Part shown: in pieces, positions 48,638 to 58,844 of the stretch | How positions within the stretch are numbered: position 1 is the stretch's first letter | How the letters are laid out: each line of letters opens with the position of its first letter | Origin: Hellea sp. | Lineage (GTDB): Bacteria > Pseudomonadota > Alphaproteobacteria > Caulobacterales > Maricaulaceae | DNA length: 64,000 nt | Assembly: GCA_020628425.1 (NCBI GenBank) | Contig: JAHDEZ010000092.1 | Span: 1 to 64,000 of the forward strand | Direction: 5' to 3' | Program-made: the position numbers and the translations under genes | The notes under the pieces: model-generated | The model's database searches: none | What the model saw: the letters and a program-made list of their open reading frames with translations, nothing else | What the model was told of the DNA's origin: nothing

Positions 48638-49879
48638 ATGACCACACTTGCTCTAATTTCTGCTTTTCTGCCTGCCAGAAATTCTCTTAATGAATATGGC
48701 TTTCATTTGGCCAAAGCTTTTGCCCGCCGTGATGATATCGAGCGTATTGTTATAATTGCCGATAAGGTGGATGAACTTGAACCGGAACTGCAAATCCATC
48801 CGAAAATCGAAGTGCGTCGTGTTTGGCGATTTAACAAAATTTCAGCGGCGCTGGATATTGTAAAGGCCCTGAAAGAAGTTAGCCCTCATTATGCACTTTT
48901 TAATCTGCAAACGGCATCTTTTGGCGACAAGGAAATTCCAGCGGCGTTGGGTTTGTTTGCGCCAATGTTAAGTCAAAAAGCCAAAATCCCAACGGGCGTC
49001 ATTATGCATAATCTCATTGATGCCGTTGATCTTAATCAAACAAATTTGGCGGGACACAATTTTCGTCAAAAGATCGTATCTTTTGCAGGTACGGTTTTTA
49101 ACAAGGTCTTGCTGAGTTCAGGCTATGTGAGTGTCACGCTCGATAGTTTTCTCGAAATATTGCATCACAAATATAAGGCGGAAAATGCCTTCCTGGTGCC
49201 ACATGGCTCATTTAATTGTGAGAAAAGCGTCGATGTTCCCAAACTTTCAGCACGGCCCAACCGCATTGTGACAATGGGCAAATTTGGCACCTATAAAAAA
49301 CTCGAGCGGATGATCAGTGCGGTGCAGCGCCTAAATAAGGAAAACTATGCGGCCCGTCCAATCGAACTGGTAGTCGGAGGTTCAGACCATCCGGCAACGA
49401 ATGGGTATATGGACGAACTCCGCGCCCAACATGCCAATGATAAAAACATCGTCTTTCATGGCTATGTTGCCGAAGAGGATGTGCCAAAATTCTTCAAACA
49501 AGGACGAGTCGCCGTGTTTGATTATGACAGCACAACCGGCAGTTCAGGGGTTTTGCATCAAGCCGCTACGTTCGGTACAACACCAATTTACCCACTTATG
49601 GGAGACTTTATCGATGTCACGCAGCGCGAGGGCCTGAAAGGTTTCAATTACATCCCGCTGGATGAGGATAGTCTGATGCAGACCATAGATAAGGCTTTAT
49701 CTATGCCCGAAAAGGCCCAGCAGATCGCGGATAGTAACCTGTCGGTTTCCAAGGTCCTTTCAATGGATATCATCGCCGCCATGCATATGAGGCTATTGGA
49801 AGGCGTTGAACGCTGCCGCTTTTATAAGCTCAGAAACTCAACCAAAAGAGCTCTATGGTTACGGCCCAGGGTTCTATAG
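48638..49879 (+). CDS. Glycosyltransferase (GT4-like)
   Basis: ALISAFLPARNSLNEYGFHLAKAFARR; RIVTMGKFGTYKKLERMISAV; VAVFDYDSTTGSSGVLHQAATFG. Confidence 0.82.
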   Translation: MTTLALISAFLPARNSLNEYGFHLAKAFARRDDIERIVIIADKVDELEPELQIHPKIEVRRVWRFNKISAALDIVKALKEVSPHYALFNLQTASFGDKEIPAALGLFAPMLSQKAKIPTGVIMHNLIDAVDLNQTNLAGHNFRQKIVSFAGTVFNKVLLSSGYVSVTLDSFLEILHHKYKAENAFLVPHGSFNCEKSVDVPKLSARPNRIVTMGKFGTYKKLERMISAVQRLNKENYAARPIELVVGGSDHPATNGYMDELRAQHANDKNIVFHGYVAEEDVPKFFKQGRVAVFDYDSTTGSSGVLHQAATFGTTPIYPLMGDFIDVTQREGLKGFNYIPLDEDSLMQTIDKALSMPEKAQQIADSNLSVSKVLSMDIIAAMHMRLLEGVERCRFYKLRNSTKRALWLRPRVL

Positions 49880-50141
49880 GATTGAGATGTTTGAATTCGC
49901 TATAAAGTAGGCCAAAAGGTTATGTCCGTTTTGGGGATAAATTCAGCATTTCAAGTTTTAAGCAAAGTGTGTAACTGACTTTGCATAACTTGCCGTCCTT
50001 TGAAATAATCTGAAATAATTCCAACTCATCGATCATACTCCAAGATTTCAAACTTGGCCAAACACTGCCAAATGTGACCTAGTCAGATATAGGGTTTTTG
50101 AGCCAACCTAAGTCCATCGAATAACGAAGGACTTTAGCTTC

Positions 50142-52193
50142 ATGTCACCGCAGAACATACTTGTTGGACAGATTATTGTGGTTTTCATGACCATCGGTAT
50201 GACGACCTGGTATGCGACGCAGAATGTGGCCAGTGCTTTAGCCTACGACCCGTATCTAGGTGCGCCGTGGTTTGTTGTTGGCGATCATAATGTCTACAAG
50301 CCTTGGCAGCTGTTTATCTGGTGGTACGCTTTCGAACCTTATGCACCTGAAGTCTTTGCCAAGGGTGGCCGAATAGCAGCAGGCGGTGGATTCATAGGGG
50401 CAATATTTGCCGTCATAGGATCGGTCCTCCGCGGACGACAGACAGGTAAGCTTAATACATTCGGCTCTTCGCGCTGGGCGTCTGCCCTTCAAATGAAACG
50501 GGCAGGGCTTAATGACCCAGCAGGCGTATTTCTTGGGCGTACACAAAAAGACTATATTCGGCACGAAGGGGCGGAGCACGTCATTACGATTGCGCCCACG
50601 CGTTCTGGCAAAGGTGTCGGACTTGTTGTGCCTACGCTTTTATCCTGGACCGATAGCTCGATCATCCATGATATCAAGGGTGAGAACTGGCAGTTAACAT
50701 CAGGATGGCGCAGCACGTTTTCTCATTGCCTGCTGTTTGATCCCACCAATCCGTTGTCAGCCAAGTATAATCCCTTGCTTGAGGTGCGTCGCGGTGATGT
50801 CGAAGTCCGCGATGTCCAGAACATTGCTGACATTCTGGTTGACCCTGAAGGCATGATAGAGCGCCGTAATCACTGGGAAAAGACGGCCCATAGTCTTTTG
50901 GTCGGCGCTATTCTCCATATTCTCTACGCGGAAGAAGAAAAAACCTTGTCTCGCGTGGCTTCCTTTCTCTCTGACCCAAGCCGGGCTTTTGAAAAGACGC
51001 TGTGGGCCATGATGAACACTAATCACCTCGGCGATGAGCAGGTCGCCAAAACTCATCCAGTCGTCGCACAAGCAGCGCGCGAGCTACTCAATAAATCTGA
51101 CAATGAGCGCTCAGGTGTTTTGTCGACTGCGATGAGTTTTCTGTCTCTTTACCGCGATCCGGTTGTTGCCGAGGTGACGTCTAAATGTGATTGGCGGATA
51201 GAGGATCTGGTCTCTGTCGACAAACCTGTCTCACTTTACTTAGTTGTTCCGCCTAGCGATATATCCAGAACCAAACCGCTTATCAGACTTGTCTTAAACC
51301 AGATCGGAAGACGGCTGACAGAGAGCCTCGACACACAGACCATAAGCAAGCGTAGTAAAGTATTGTTCATGCTGGATGAGTTTCCGGCACTGGGACGGCT
51401 GGATTTTTTTGAAAGTGCGCTGGCTTTCATGGCAGGGTATGGCCTCAGAGCCTTTCTCATCGCGCAGTCGCTCAATCAAATTGAGAAGGCTTACGGTCCT
51501 AATAATGCTATTCTCGATAACTGCCATGTGCGTGTGGTGTTTGCGACCAATGATGAGCGTACGGCCAAACGGATAAGTGATGCCATAGGGTCCACAACTG
51601 AAATGCGGGCCATGCGAAATTATGCGGGTCATAGACTGGCGCCCTGGCTCGCCCATGTTATGGTTTCTCGTCAGGAGACCGCTAGGCAATTGATTACGCC
51701 GGGCGAGGTTATGCAAATGCCGCCAGATCAGGAGCTTGTGCTCTTATCCGGGTTTCCTCCGATTAAAGCTCAAAAACTCCGTTATTATGTTGATAGAAAT
51801 TTCACAGACCGCGTCCTGTCGCCCTTTGATGTGTCCCCTGATGTCAAAGGCACTTACCCAGGCGCACCCCTTCCTCCCGCTCAATGTGCCTGGGCCGGGC
51901 AGGCGCGGTCTGTGGATGACCGATTGATTGAGAAAAATGGTCTTGAAGCGCCCGATAGAGTAAAAGGAAATCGGGACAAAGATGCCACGACTAAGGATAG
52001 CGGCAAGGACCGCAAGGTGGAATTACCAGCGCCGCCTTTGGAAAATCCGTCTCGTTCAAAAGAGCCAGAACAAAGCCCTGATCAAGATGTTGCCGAAGTC
52101 AATGCTATTGAGCTGGCACGCATAAGGCCCGCACAAGCCTTGCAGGTCGCTCATGGTATTTCCGAAACCACGTCGCCGGATTTGGGAGTGTAG
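50142..52193 (+). CDS. traG: Type IV coupling protein TraG/VirD4
   Basis: HVITIAPTRSGKGVGLVVPTLLSW Walker A; LFMLDEFPALGRLDFFE Walker B. Confidence 0.97.
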   Translation: MSPQNILVGQIIVVFMTIGMTTWYATQNVASALAYDPYLGAPWFVVGDHNVYKPWQLFIWWYAFEPYAPEVFAKGGRIAAGGGFIGAIFAVIGSVLRGRQTGKLNTFGSSRWASALQMKRAGLNDPAGVFLGRTQKDYIRHEGAEHVITIAPTRSGKGVGLVVPTLLSWTDSSIIHDIKGENWQLTSGWRSTFSHCLLFDPTNPLSAKYNPLLEVRRGDVEVRDVQNIADILVDPEGMIERRNHWEKTAHSLLVGAILHILYAEEEKTLSRVASFLSDPSRAFEKTLWAMMNTNHLGDEQVAKTHPVVAQAARELLNKSDNERSGVLSTAMSFLSLYRDPVVAEVTSKCDWRIEDLVSVDKPVSLYLVVPPSDISRTKPLIRLVLNQIGRRLTESLDTQTISKRSKVLFMLDEFPALGRLDFFESALAFMAGYGLRAFLIAQSLNQIEKAYGPNNAILDNCHVRVVFATNDERTAKRISDAIGSTTEMRAMRNYAGHRLAPWLAHVMVSRQETARQLITPGEVMQMPPDQELVLLSGFPPIKAQKLRYYVDRNFTDRVLSPFDVSPDVKGTYPGAPLPPAQCAWAGQARSVDDRLIEKNGLEAPDRVKGNRDKDATTKDSGKDRKVELPAPPLENPSRSKEPEQSPDQDVAEVNAIELARIRPAQALQVAHGISETTSPDLGV

Positions 52194-52194
52194 C

Positions 52195-52746
52195 ATGCCC
52201 AGTCAGAAACCCCGTATCCGCGTGAGAATTTCCTCAGTCAATCATATCCGATTGCTCACAGAAGTTGATCATGGCCGCCTATCTCAGGCCGAAATCGTGG
52301 ACAGGGCTTTATCACGTTATTTTTACGAAACGGAAAATGAAGTCCGCGACGCGTCTCTGCTGAATCGTCTGACATTGATGAGCCGCCATGACGCCCGTCT
52401 CACGCGTGATCTGGCACTGGTGCATGAGACTTTGGCCTTGTTTGTTCAATATTTCTTTACGGTCATGCCAAGCATTGATCCGGAAGACAGCGGGGTAAGA
52501 GCCGCGCAAGGGGCAGGGCATTTTCAGCATTTTCTGGATGAATTATCCGTCCGTATGAAAGGTGGCGGTAAAACCATCAAAAACGCCTTAGAAGACGTGC
52601 TCACCACGGATAAGGACTTTTTCACGCAAGAAGAAATCGCGCGTCTTAAAAGTCTCGACGACCAAGCGTCAAATGAAAACTTGCCGGCTCTTGGAGACGC
52701 AAAGGTTATAAAACCCAGGTCTAGCCAAATAGGCACGGGGTCATGA
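52195..52746 (+). CDS. CopG/RHH-like conjugal transfer protein
   Basis: RIRVRISSVNHIRLLTEVDHGRLSQAEIVDRALSRYF; position between traG and trbB. Confidence 0.75.
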   Translation: MPSQKPRIRVRISSVNHIRLLTEVDHGRLSQAEIVDRALSRYFYETENEVRDASLLNRLTLMSRHDARLTRDLALVHETLALFVQYFFTVMPSIDPEDSGVRAAQGAGHFQHFLDELSVRMKGGGKTIKNALEDVLTTDKDFFTQEEIARLKSLDDQASNENLPALGDAKVIKPRSSQIGTGS

Positions 52747-53723
52747 GCCTTCGTCACCCAGATAGCCAGGCGCGTGCCCGTGAGATGTTGAGCTCTGCGT
52801 TTGGGGTGAAGGTGATCGCGGCCTTGTCTGATGAGAACGTTACTGAGGTGATGCTTAACCCTGATGGACGGCTTTGGACAGACCGACATGATAAGGGCCG
52901 CACGGATACGGGAACGACAATCGCCTCAAAGGACGCTGAGCGGATTATCCGGCTTGTGGCCAGTTTCAAGGGTGAGGGCGTGGATCGCCAATCACCAATT
53001 ATTTCGGCAGAATTACCGGACGGAGAACGATTTGAAGGTCTTTTGCCACCTGTGACCACAGCTCCAAGTTTTTCTATCCGAAAAGCCGGTGTCAAAATCC
53101 TGGAGCTACCCGACTATGTTCGCACCGGCACGATAAGCGGTGAGCAAGCGGATGCACTACGTAAGGCTATTTCTGCCCGGCGTAATATTTTGATCATTGG
53201 CGGAACCGGAAGCGGCAAGACGACCTTAGCCAATGCGCTTCTGGCCGAAATCGCTCGGCTGGATGATCGCGTGCTTATTCTGGAAGATACGAGAGAGCTT
53301 CGCTGCGCGGCCCCGGATGTAGTCTCGTTGCGAACCTCGGAGCAGGTTTCCATGAGTGACCTTGTCCGTTCATCGCTTCGTTTGCGTCCGGACCGTATCA
53401 TCATTGGTGAGGTGCGCGGCGGCGAAGCACTGGATCTCCTAAAAGCTTGGAATACGGGCCATCCGGGCGGAATTGCCACTGTTCATGCTAACGGGGCCTT
53501 AGAGGGCATTTCCAGGATCGAGCAGCTTATCCTTGAAGCCATTCCGGCTCTTCCGCCGGGACTGATTACCGACGCCATCGATATTCTTGTTTTTATTTCG
53601 GGCAAAGGCGGAAAACGTCGTGTCCAGACAATTGCTGAACTCTCAGGTTTTGACGGCATTACCTATCAAATCACGCCTTTAACGGCGGGTAGCAACATCT
53701 CACACCTGAAACTTGTCACATAG
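52743..53723 (+). CDS. trbB: P-type conjugative transfer ATPase TrbB (VirB11)
   Basis: IIGGTGSGKTTLANALL; LRPDRIIIGEVRGGEALDLLKAWNTGHPGGIATVHANGA. Confidence 0.97.
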   Translation: MSLRHPDSQARAREMLSSAFGVKVIAALSDENVTEVMLNPDGRLWTDRHDKGRTDTGTTIASKDAERIIRLVASFKGEGVDRQSPIISAELPDGERFEGLLPPVTTAPSFSIRKAGVKILELPDYVRTGTISGEQADALRKAISARRNILIIGGTGSGKTTLANALLAEIARLDDRVLILEDTRELRCAAPDVVSLRTSEQVSMSDLVRSSLRLRPDRIIIGEVRGGEALDLLKAWNTGHPGGIATVHANGALEGISRIEQLILEAIPALPPGLITDAIDILVFISGKGGKRRVQTIAELSGFDGITYQITPLTAGSNISHLKLVT

Positions 53724-53734
53724 GAGAATTAATC

Positions 53735-54064
53735 ATGATGACGATTTTACCCAAATATAAATATTACGCCGCGCCTTTATTGGCCATTGGGCTGGGCTTG
53801 CTGATGTCAGAACCAGCCTATGCGGCAGGGTCTAATATGCCGTGGGAAGGACCGCTCACACAAATCCTCCAGTCCATCGAAGGCCCGGTCGCCAAAATCT
53901 TCGGAACTATCGTGATTATCATGGCTGGCCTCGCTTTAGCCTTTGGCGATACAGGCGGCGGCGTGCGCAAGCTGATCCAGATCGTCTTTGGTCTTTCCAT
54001 TGCTTTCACGGCCACCAGCTTCTTCTTGTCCTTCTTCAGCTTTAGCGGCGGCGCGCTGATTTAA
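53735..54064 (+). CDS. trbC: TrbC (VirB2-type pilin)
   Basis: Signal plus two TM segments, position in trb operon. Confidence 0.92.
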   Translation: MMTILPKYKYYAAPLLAIGLGLLMSEPAYAAGSNMPWEGPLTQILQSIEGPVAKIFGTIVIIMAGLALAFGDTGGGVRKLIQIVFGLSIAFTATSFFLSFFSFSGGALI

Positions 54065-54333
54065 TGATTGCGGGCAATCATATCGAGGGCTTTGCCATCC
54101 CGGTGCGCCGGTCTTTGACTGAGCCCATATTGCTGGGCGGCGCACCCCGGAGTGTCGCTATTGTCAACGGCACTTTGGCGGCGGCCCTCGGTCTGGGCCT
54201 GCAGCTCTGGGTGGTCGGTATTCTCTACTGGCTGATCGCTCACGCGCTCGCCGTCTTCATGACCAAGCGCGACGACCAGTTCCTGGAAGTCCTCATCCGT
54301 CACATCCGCCACAAAGGATATCTCCAATGTTGA
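54064..54333 (+). CDS. trbD: TrbD (VirB3)
   Basis: FAIPVRRSLTEPILLGGAPRSVAIVNGTLAAALGLGLQ. Confidence 0.93.
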   Translation: MIAGNHIEGFAIPVRRSLTEPILLGGAPRSVAIVNGTLAAALGLGLQLWVVGILYWLIAHALAVFMTKRDDQFLEVLIRHIRHKGYLQC

Positions 54334-54340
54334 ACCTGCC

Positions 54341-56791
54341 ATGCTAAATCTATCTGAATATCAGAAACGTCCCAAAGCTCTGGCCGACTATTTGCCCTGG
54401 GCCATGCTCATTGCCCCGGGTGTTATTCTGAACAAGGACGGATCGTTTCAGAGAACGTTGGAATTCCGAGGGCCTGATCTGGGCAGCTCTACGGAAGAAG
54501 AACTGGTCGCTGTCTGCGCCAGACTTAACAACGCACTTCGGCGTTTTGATAGTGGCTGGGCCGTTTACGCCGAATGTCAGCGCATTGCGGCCGGTGAGTA
54601 TCCTTCTGTGGATATAGACAATCCGGCCGCATGGATTGTGGAACAGGAACGCAAAGCTGCTTTCGAGGAAGGTCATGCCTATTTTGAAAGCCGCTATTTT
54701 TTGACACTGGCCTTCTTGCCGCCAGCCGACAAATCCTCAAAGGCCGAAAAACTCATCATCGAGACGCCCGATAATGACAATGATATGGCGGCCAAAGACC
54801 ATCTGGCGCGCTTTATATCAGAGACAGATCGTGTGCTGGATATGCTGGCCGGGATCATGCCAGAGGCGCGTTTTCTGTCAGACTCGGAAACCCTATCCTA
54901 TCTTCACAGCACGATCTCCAATAACCGGCAGCCCATCCATGTGCCAGATGAGCCCGCCTATATCGACGCGCTGATTGGCGATTGTGATCTGACGGGCGGT
55001 CTGACACCAAGATTGGGTGATGAGACATTGCATGTCGTCACGCTCAAAGGCTTTCCGGCGGAGACAACGCCGGGGATACTCGATGAACTGAATAGTCTCG
55101 GGTTTTCCTATCGCTGGATGACGCGATTTCTGCCGCTCGGGAAATCGGACGCGACCAAGCTGATCTCCAAACAGCGCCGCCAATGGTTCGCCAAACGCAA
55201 GTCAATCGCCGCGCTTTTGAAAGAATCCCTCATGGGTGAGACCACTGCGCTTGTCGATACGGATGCCGATAATAAGGCCCTTGATGCCGATGCTGCCTTG
55301 CAGGATCTGGGGGCGGATTATGTGGGTTACGGCTATCTCACCACGTCGATTGTGGTCTCGAATACCGATCCCAAAACGTGCGAGAACCGGGTGCGCGCCA
55401 TTGAGCGTATCATAAATGGGCGCGGCTTTGTCACCATCCATGAAAGTGTCGGGGCCGTTGATGGCTGGTTAGGCAGCTTGCCGGGTAACCCCTATGCCAA
55501 TGTCCGCTTGCCATTGGTCTCATCTCTGAACCTGGCCCATATCATGCCGCTTTCAGCGGTTTGGGCAGGACCAAAGGAGAACAGGCATTTATCCGGCCCT
55601 CCATTACTGATGGCCGCCACGGATGGTCATACGCCGTTCCGTCTGGTCACTCATCAGGGTGATGTTGGACATACTCTGGTTGTCGGACCGACGGGTGCGG
55701 GTAAGTCCGTGCTCCTGTCACTCATGGCCTTGCAGTTCCAGAAATATAAGGGCGCGCAAGTTTTTATCTTTGACAAGGGTAAGTCCGCCCGCGCTGCAAC
55801 ACTGGCCATGGGCGGGGCGCATCATGATCTGGGTGTGTCGGAAGCTCTATCCTTCCAGCCTTTGCAAAACATTGACGCAGACGCATCGTGCTCCTGGGCG
55901 CTCGATTGGATATGCGGATTACTCGCCCATGAGAATGTCGATATCACACCGGACATCAAGGAGACGGTCTGGACGGCGCTTGAGAGCCTCTCCACTTCAC
56001 CAGTAGAACAGCGTACGCTGACAGGCCTGCGGGCGCTTATTCAGGATCAGAACTTACGCACGGCGCTCATGCCTTACACACTCGACGGCGCCTTTGGGCA
56101 ATTGCTGGACGGGGACGAAGAGACTTTATCGGACAATCGCGTTCAGTGCTTCGAGATGGAAACACTGATGCACCGGCCCGGACTGGTCCTGCCGGTCCTG
56201 ACCTATCTGTTTCACAGGCTGGAAGACCGCTTTGATGGTTCGCCGACATTGCTCATTCTGGATGAAGCCTGGCTGTTTCTGGATGATCCTTTGTTTGCGT
56301 CTCGCATACGGGAATGGCTGAAGACTCTGCGTAAGAAAAATGTTTCTGTGATGTTCGCCACACAGAGCCTCGCCGATATCGCCGAAAGCGATATTGCGCC
56401 AGCTCTCATCGAGAGCTGCCCGTCGCGCATATTCCTGCCAAACCCCCGCGCGCTTGAGCCGGGTCAGCAGGACTTTTACGCGCGCTTTGGCCTCAACAAA
56501 ACGCAGATGTCCATTTTGGCCGCGAGCCAGCCCAAGCGGGATTATTATTTTCAAAGCGCGAGCGGTAATCGCCTGTTTGATCTCAAGCTTGGTCCGGTTG
56601 CGCTCGCTTTTTGCGGAGCAGGGTCTGAAGAACACCATGCCCGGATGAATGAGGTTATAACAGAATATGGGCCTGATAACTTCGCGCAACATTGGCTGAC
56701 CGCCAATAATCTTACCTGGGCCTCCGCGCTCATCACCGAACAATTTGAATTAAATGAGGAGTATGTCCCATGGATCGACGCCGCAGAATAA
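54341..56791 (+). CDS. trbE: TrbE (VirB4) ATPase
   Basis: LVVGPTGAGKSVLLSLMALQF Walker A; LLILDEAWLFLDDPLFASRIREWLKTLRKKNVSVMFATQSLADI. Confidence 0.97.
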   Translation: MLNLSEYQKRPKALADYLPWAMLIAPGVILNKDGSFQRTLEFRGPDLGSSTEEELVAVCARLNNALRRFDSGWAVYAECQRIAAGEYPSVDIDNPAAWIVEQERKAAFEEGHAYFESRYFLTLAFLPPADKSSKAEKLIIETPDNDNDMAAKDHLARFISETDRVLDMLAGIMPEARFLSDSETLSYLHSTISNNRQPIHVPDEPAYIDALIGDCDLTGGLTPRLGDETLHVVTLKGFPAETTPGILDELNSLGFSYRWMTRFLPLGKSDATKLISKQRRQWFAKRKSIAALLKESLMGETTALVDTDADNKALDADAALQDLGADYVGYGYLTTSIVVSNTDPKTCENRVRAIERIINGRGFVTIHESVGAVDGWLGSLPGNPYANVRLPLVSSLNLAHIMPLSAVWAGPKENRHLSGPPLLMAATDGHTPFRLVTHQGDVGHTLVVGPTGAGKSVLLSLMALQFQKYKGAQVFIFDKGKSARAATLAMGGAHHDLGVSEALSFQPLQNIDADASCSWALDWICGLLAHENVDITPDIKETVWTALESLSTSPVEQRTLTGLRALIQDQNLRTALMPYTLDGAFGQLLDGDEETLSDNRVQCFEMETLMHRPGLVLPVLTYLFHRLEDRFDGSPTLLILDEAWLFLDDPLFASRIREWLKTLRKKNVSVMFATQSLADIAESDIAPALIESCPSRIFLPNPRALEPGQQDFYARFGLNKTQMSILAASQPKRDYYFQSASGNRLFDLKLGPVALAFCGAGSEEHHARMNEVITEYGPDNFAQHWLTANNLTWASALITEQFELNEEYVPWIDAAE

Positions 56792-57510
56792 ATCTATCAA
56801 GGGTGATTTCATCACTGTTCTTTATTTTATTGACGATTTTCTCCTCGACGACGGCCTCCGCCCAGTTTGGCGGGATCGTCTTTGACCCGAAGAATTACAT
56901 TCAGAATCTTTATTCCGCGTCGCGTTCATTGGTGCAGATTAGGCAGCAGGTGAGCCAACTTCAGAACGAAGCCCAAATGCTGGTGGGCCAGGCCAAAGAT
57001 CTCGCGAGTCTCGATTTTAACGCCCAGTCCGAGCTCATGCGTATTCTCGATGAGATTACGCGCCTCAACAACGAGGCCGAAACGGTGGCTTATGAGGTGG
57101 AAACAACGCGTATTATTTTGCAAGAGCAATTTCCGGAAGACTATTCCAAGGTCACGGAAGACGAAGCGGCGGTCATGGCCGAAAGTCAGTGGAAACTGGC
57201 ACGGGATGGCTATCACCAAAGCATGATCATGCAATCCGCGCTTGTTGAGAGCCTGGCCCATGATCGTCAGACACTGGACCGGATTGTGACTGAAAGCCAG
57301 TCAGCGACGGGCAATCTGTCCGCGACCCAATCTACCAATCAGCTTTTAGCCTTACTCATCAAGCAAAACATGGCGTGGCAGCAAATGATGGTCTCGGGTG
57401 AGCGCGCCGATGCGCTGTCTCAGGCCCGATTGATGGCCATTGAGCAGGAGTCCCGGGAAAAGCGTCTGCGCTTTGTGGGTCAGCCGGGCATCTATGAGCG
57501 GAGGAACTAA
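56770..57510 (+). CDS. trbJ: TrbJ (VirB5)
   Basis: FGGIVFDPKNYIQNLYSASRSLVQIRQQVSQLQNEAQMLV. Confidence 0.93.
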   Translation: MDRRRRINLSRVISSLFFILLTIFSSTTASAQFGGIVFDPKNYIQNLYSASRSLVQIRQQVSQLQNEAQMLVGQAKDLASLDFNAQSELMRILDEITRLNNEAETVAYEVETTRIILQEQFPEDYSKVTEDEAAVMAESQWKLARDGYHQSMIMQSALVESLAHDRQTLDRIVTESQSATGNLSATQSTNQLLALLIKQNMAWQQMMVSGERADALSQARLMAIEQESREKRLRFVGQPGIYERRN

Positions 57511-58835
57511 TGAGCGATATTGGTGTTATAGACCGCTTCGTCGAGACCTTTAGTCAGTATATTGATAGCGGCTTCGGCTTACTGGGCGCGGATGTTCATT
57601 TCCTGACGGCTGCGCTCATCGGGATCGATATCACGCTCGCCGGTCTTTACTGGGCCATGGGGCCTGATACCAATGTTATCGCCAAGTTCCTAAAAAAAGT
57701 CATGTATGTGGGTGTCTTTGCGCTCATCATCACTAACTTTGCTTTTCTTGCCAATGTCATCTTCGACAGCTTCGGAGCCTTAGGGCTCAAGGCTAGCGGC
57801 TCTTCAATTACGGCTTCTGATCTCATGCGGCCCGGCTTTGTCGCGGCGACAGGCTTTGAGGCGGCCCATCCGCTTCTTAATGAAGTGGGCGAGTTGACAG
57901 GTCCGATCAAATTCTTCACCAATTTTGTCACCATTGCCATTTTGATGCTGGCCTGGCTGATTACGCTTTTTGCCTTCTTCTTTGTCGCCATACAGCTCTT
58001 TGTCACCATTATCGAGTTCAAACTCACCACACTGGCAGGGTTTATCCTCATACCCTTTGCCCTCTGGAATAAGACATCATTCCTGGCTGAAAAGGTTCTC
58101 GGTAATGTGATTGCCTCCGGCGTCAAGCTTATGGTGCTGGCCGTCATCATCGGGATCGGCTCGACCATTTTTGGTGAAATCACCAGCACATTTGTGCCCG
58201 GTAAGGTTACACTGGAAGATGCGGCCTCCGTCATCCTCGGATCACTGGCCATTTTTGCACTCGCCATTTTCGGCCCGGGCATTGCGACAGGACTTGTGTC
58301 CGGCGCGCCGCAACTCGGCGCAGGCGCTGCGGTTGGAACAATGGCGGCTGCGGGCGCAGGAGCCTATGCAGCAGGCGCTATGGGGGCTGCTGGCGCTCGA
58401 GGTGCCGCTCGCGCAGGTGGCGGAGCTGTTAAAGCCGGCGCTTCCTTGGCTGGCGGAACGAATATGGCCTTTACCTTGGGTAAGGCGGCGTCTGGTAAGT
58501 CAGGTGCGAGTGGTAACATGGCTGGCGCGGCCGCTGTTGCTCAGGCCGCAGGTGGTGCCGTCATGAATGCCGGACGAAGCGCGGCTTCCAAAGTCACAAC
58601 GCCTGTCAGTGAAGCTTATAATGGCGGATTACGAAGCGGTCTCAATGCCTTGTCCAAGAAAGGCCTCAAGCCTCTCCCCAAAGAAACAAATGATAATGCT
58701 CCTGATTGGGCGAGGAAAGTTCAGCGGGATCAAAAACGCGCCCACGCCACCAATGCGGCCCATCATACGCTTCGCTCCGGTGACCGGCCTGGGGGAGGCG
58801 CGTCCCCAACACTCAATAACAGAGACGACGAATAG
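57510..58835 (+). CDS. trbL: TrbL (VirB6)
   Basis: Polytopic; FKLTTLAGFILIPFALWNKTSFLAEKVLGNVIASGVKLMVLAVIIGIG; Ala/Gly-rich C-terminus. Confidence 0.94.
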   Translation: MSDIGVIDRFVETFSQYIDSGFGLLGADVHFLTAALIGIDITLAGLYWAMGPDTNVIAKFLKKVMYVGVFALIITNFAFLANVIFDSFGALGLKASGSSITASDLMRPGFVAATGFEAAHPLLNEVGELTGPIKFFTNFVTIAILMLAWLITLFAFFFVAIQLFVTIIEFKLTTLAGFILIPFALWNKTSFLAEKVLGNVIASGVKLMVLAVIIGIGSTIFGEITSTFVPGKVTLEDAASVILGSLAIFALAIFGPGIATGLVSGAPQLGAGAAVGTMAAAGAGAYAAGAMGAAGARGAARAGGGAVKAGASLAGGTNMAFTLGKAASGKSGASGNMAGAAAVAQAAGGAVMNAGRSAASKVTTPVSEAYNGGLRSGLNALSKKGLKPLPKETNDNAPDWARKVQRDQKRAHATNAAHHTLRSGDRPGGGASPTLNNRDDE

Positions 58836-58844
58836 GAGAGATAC

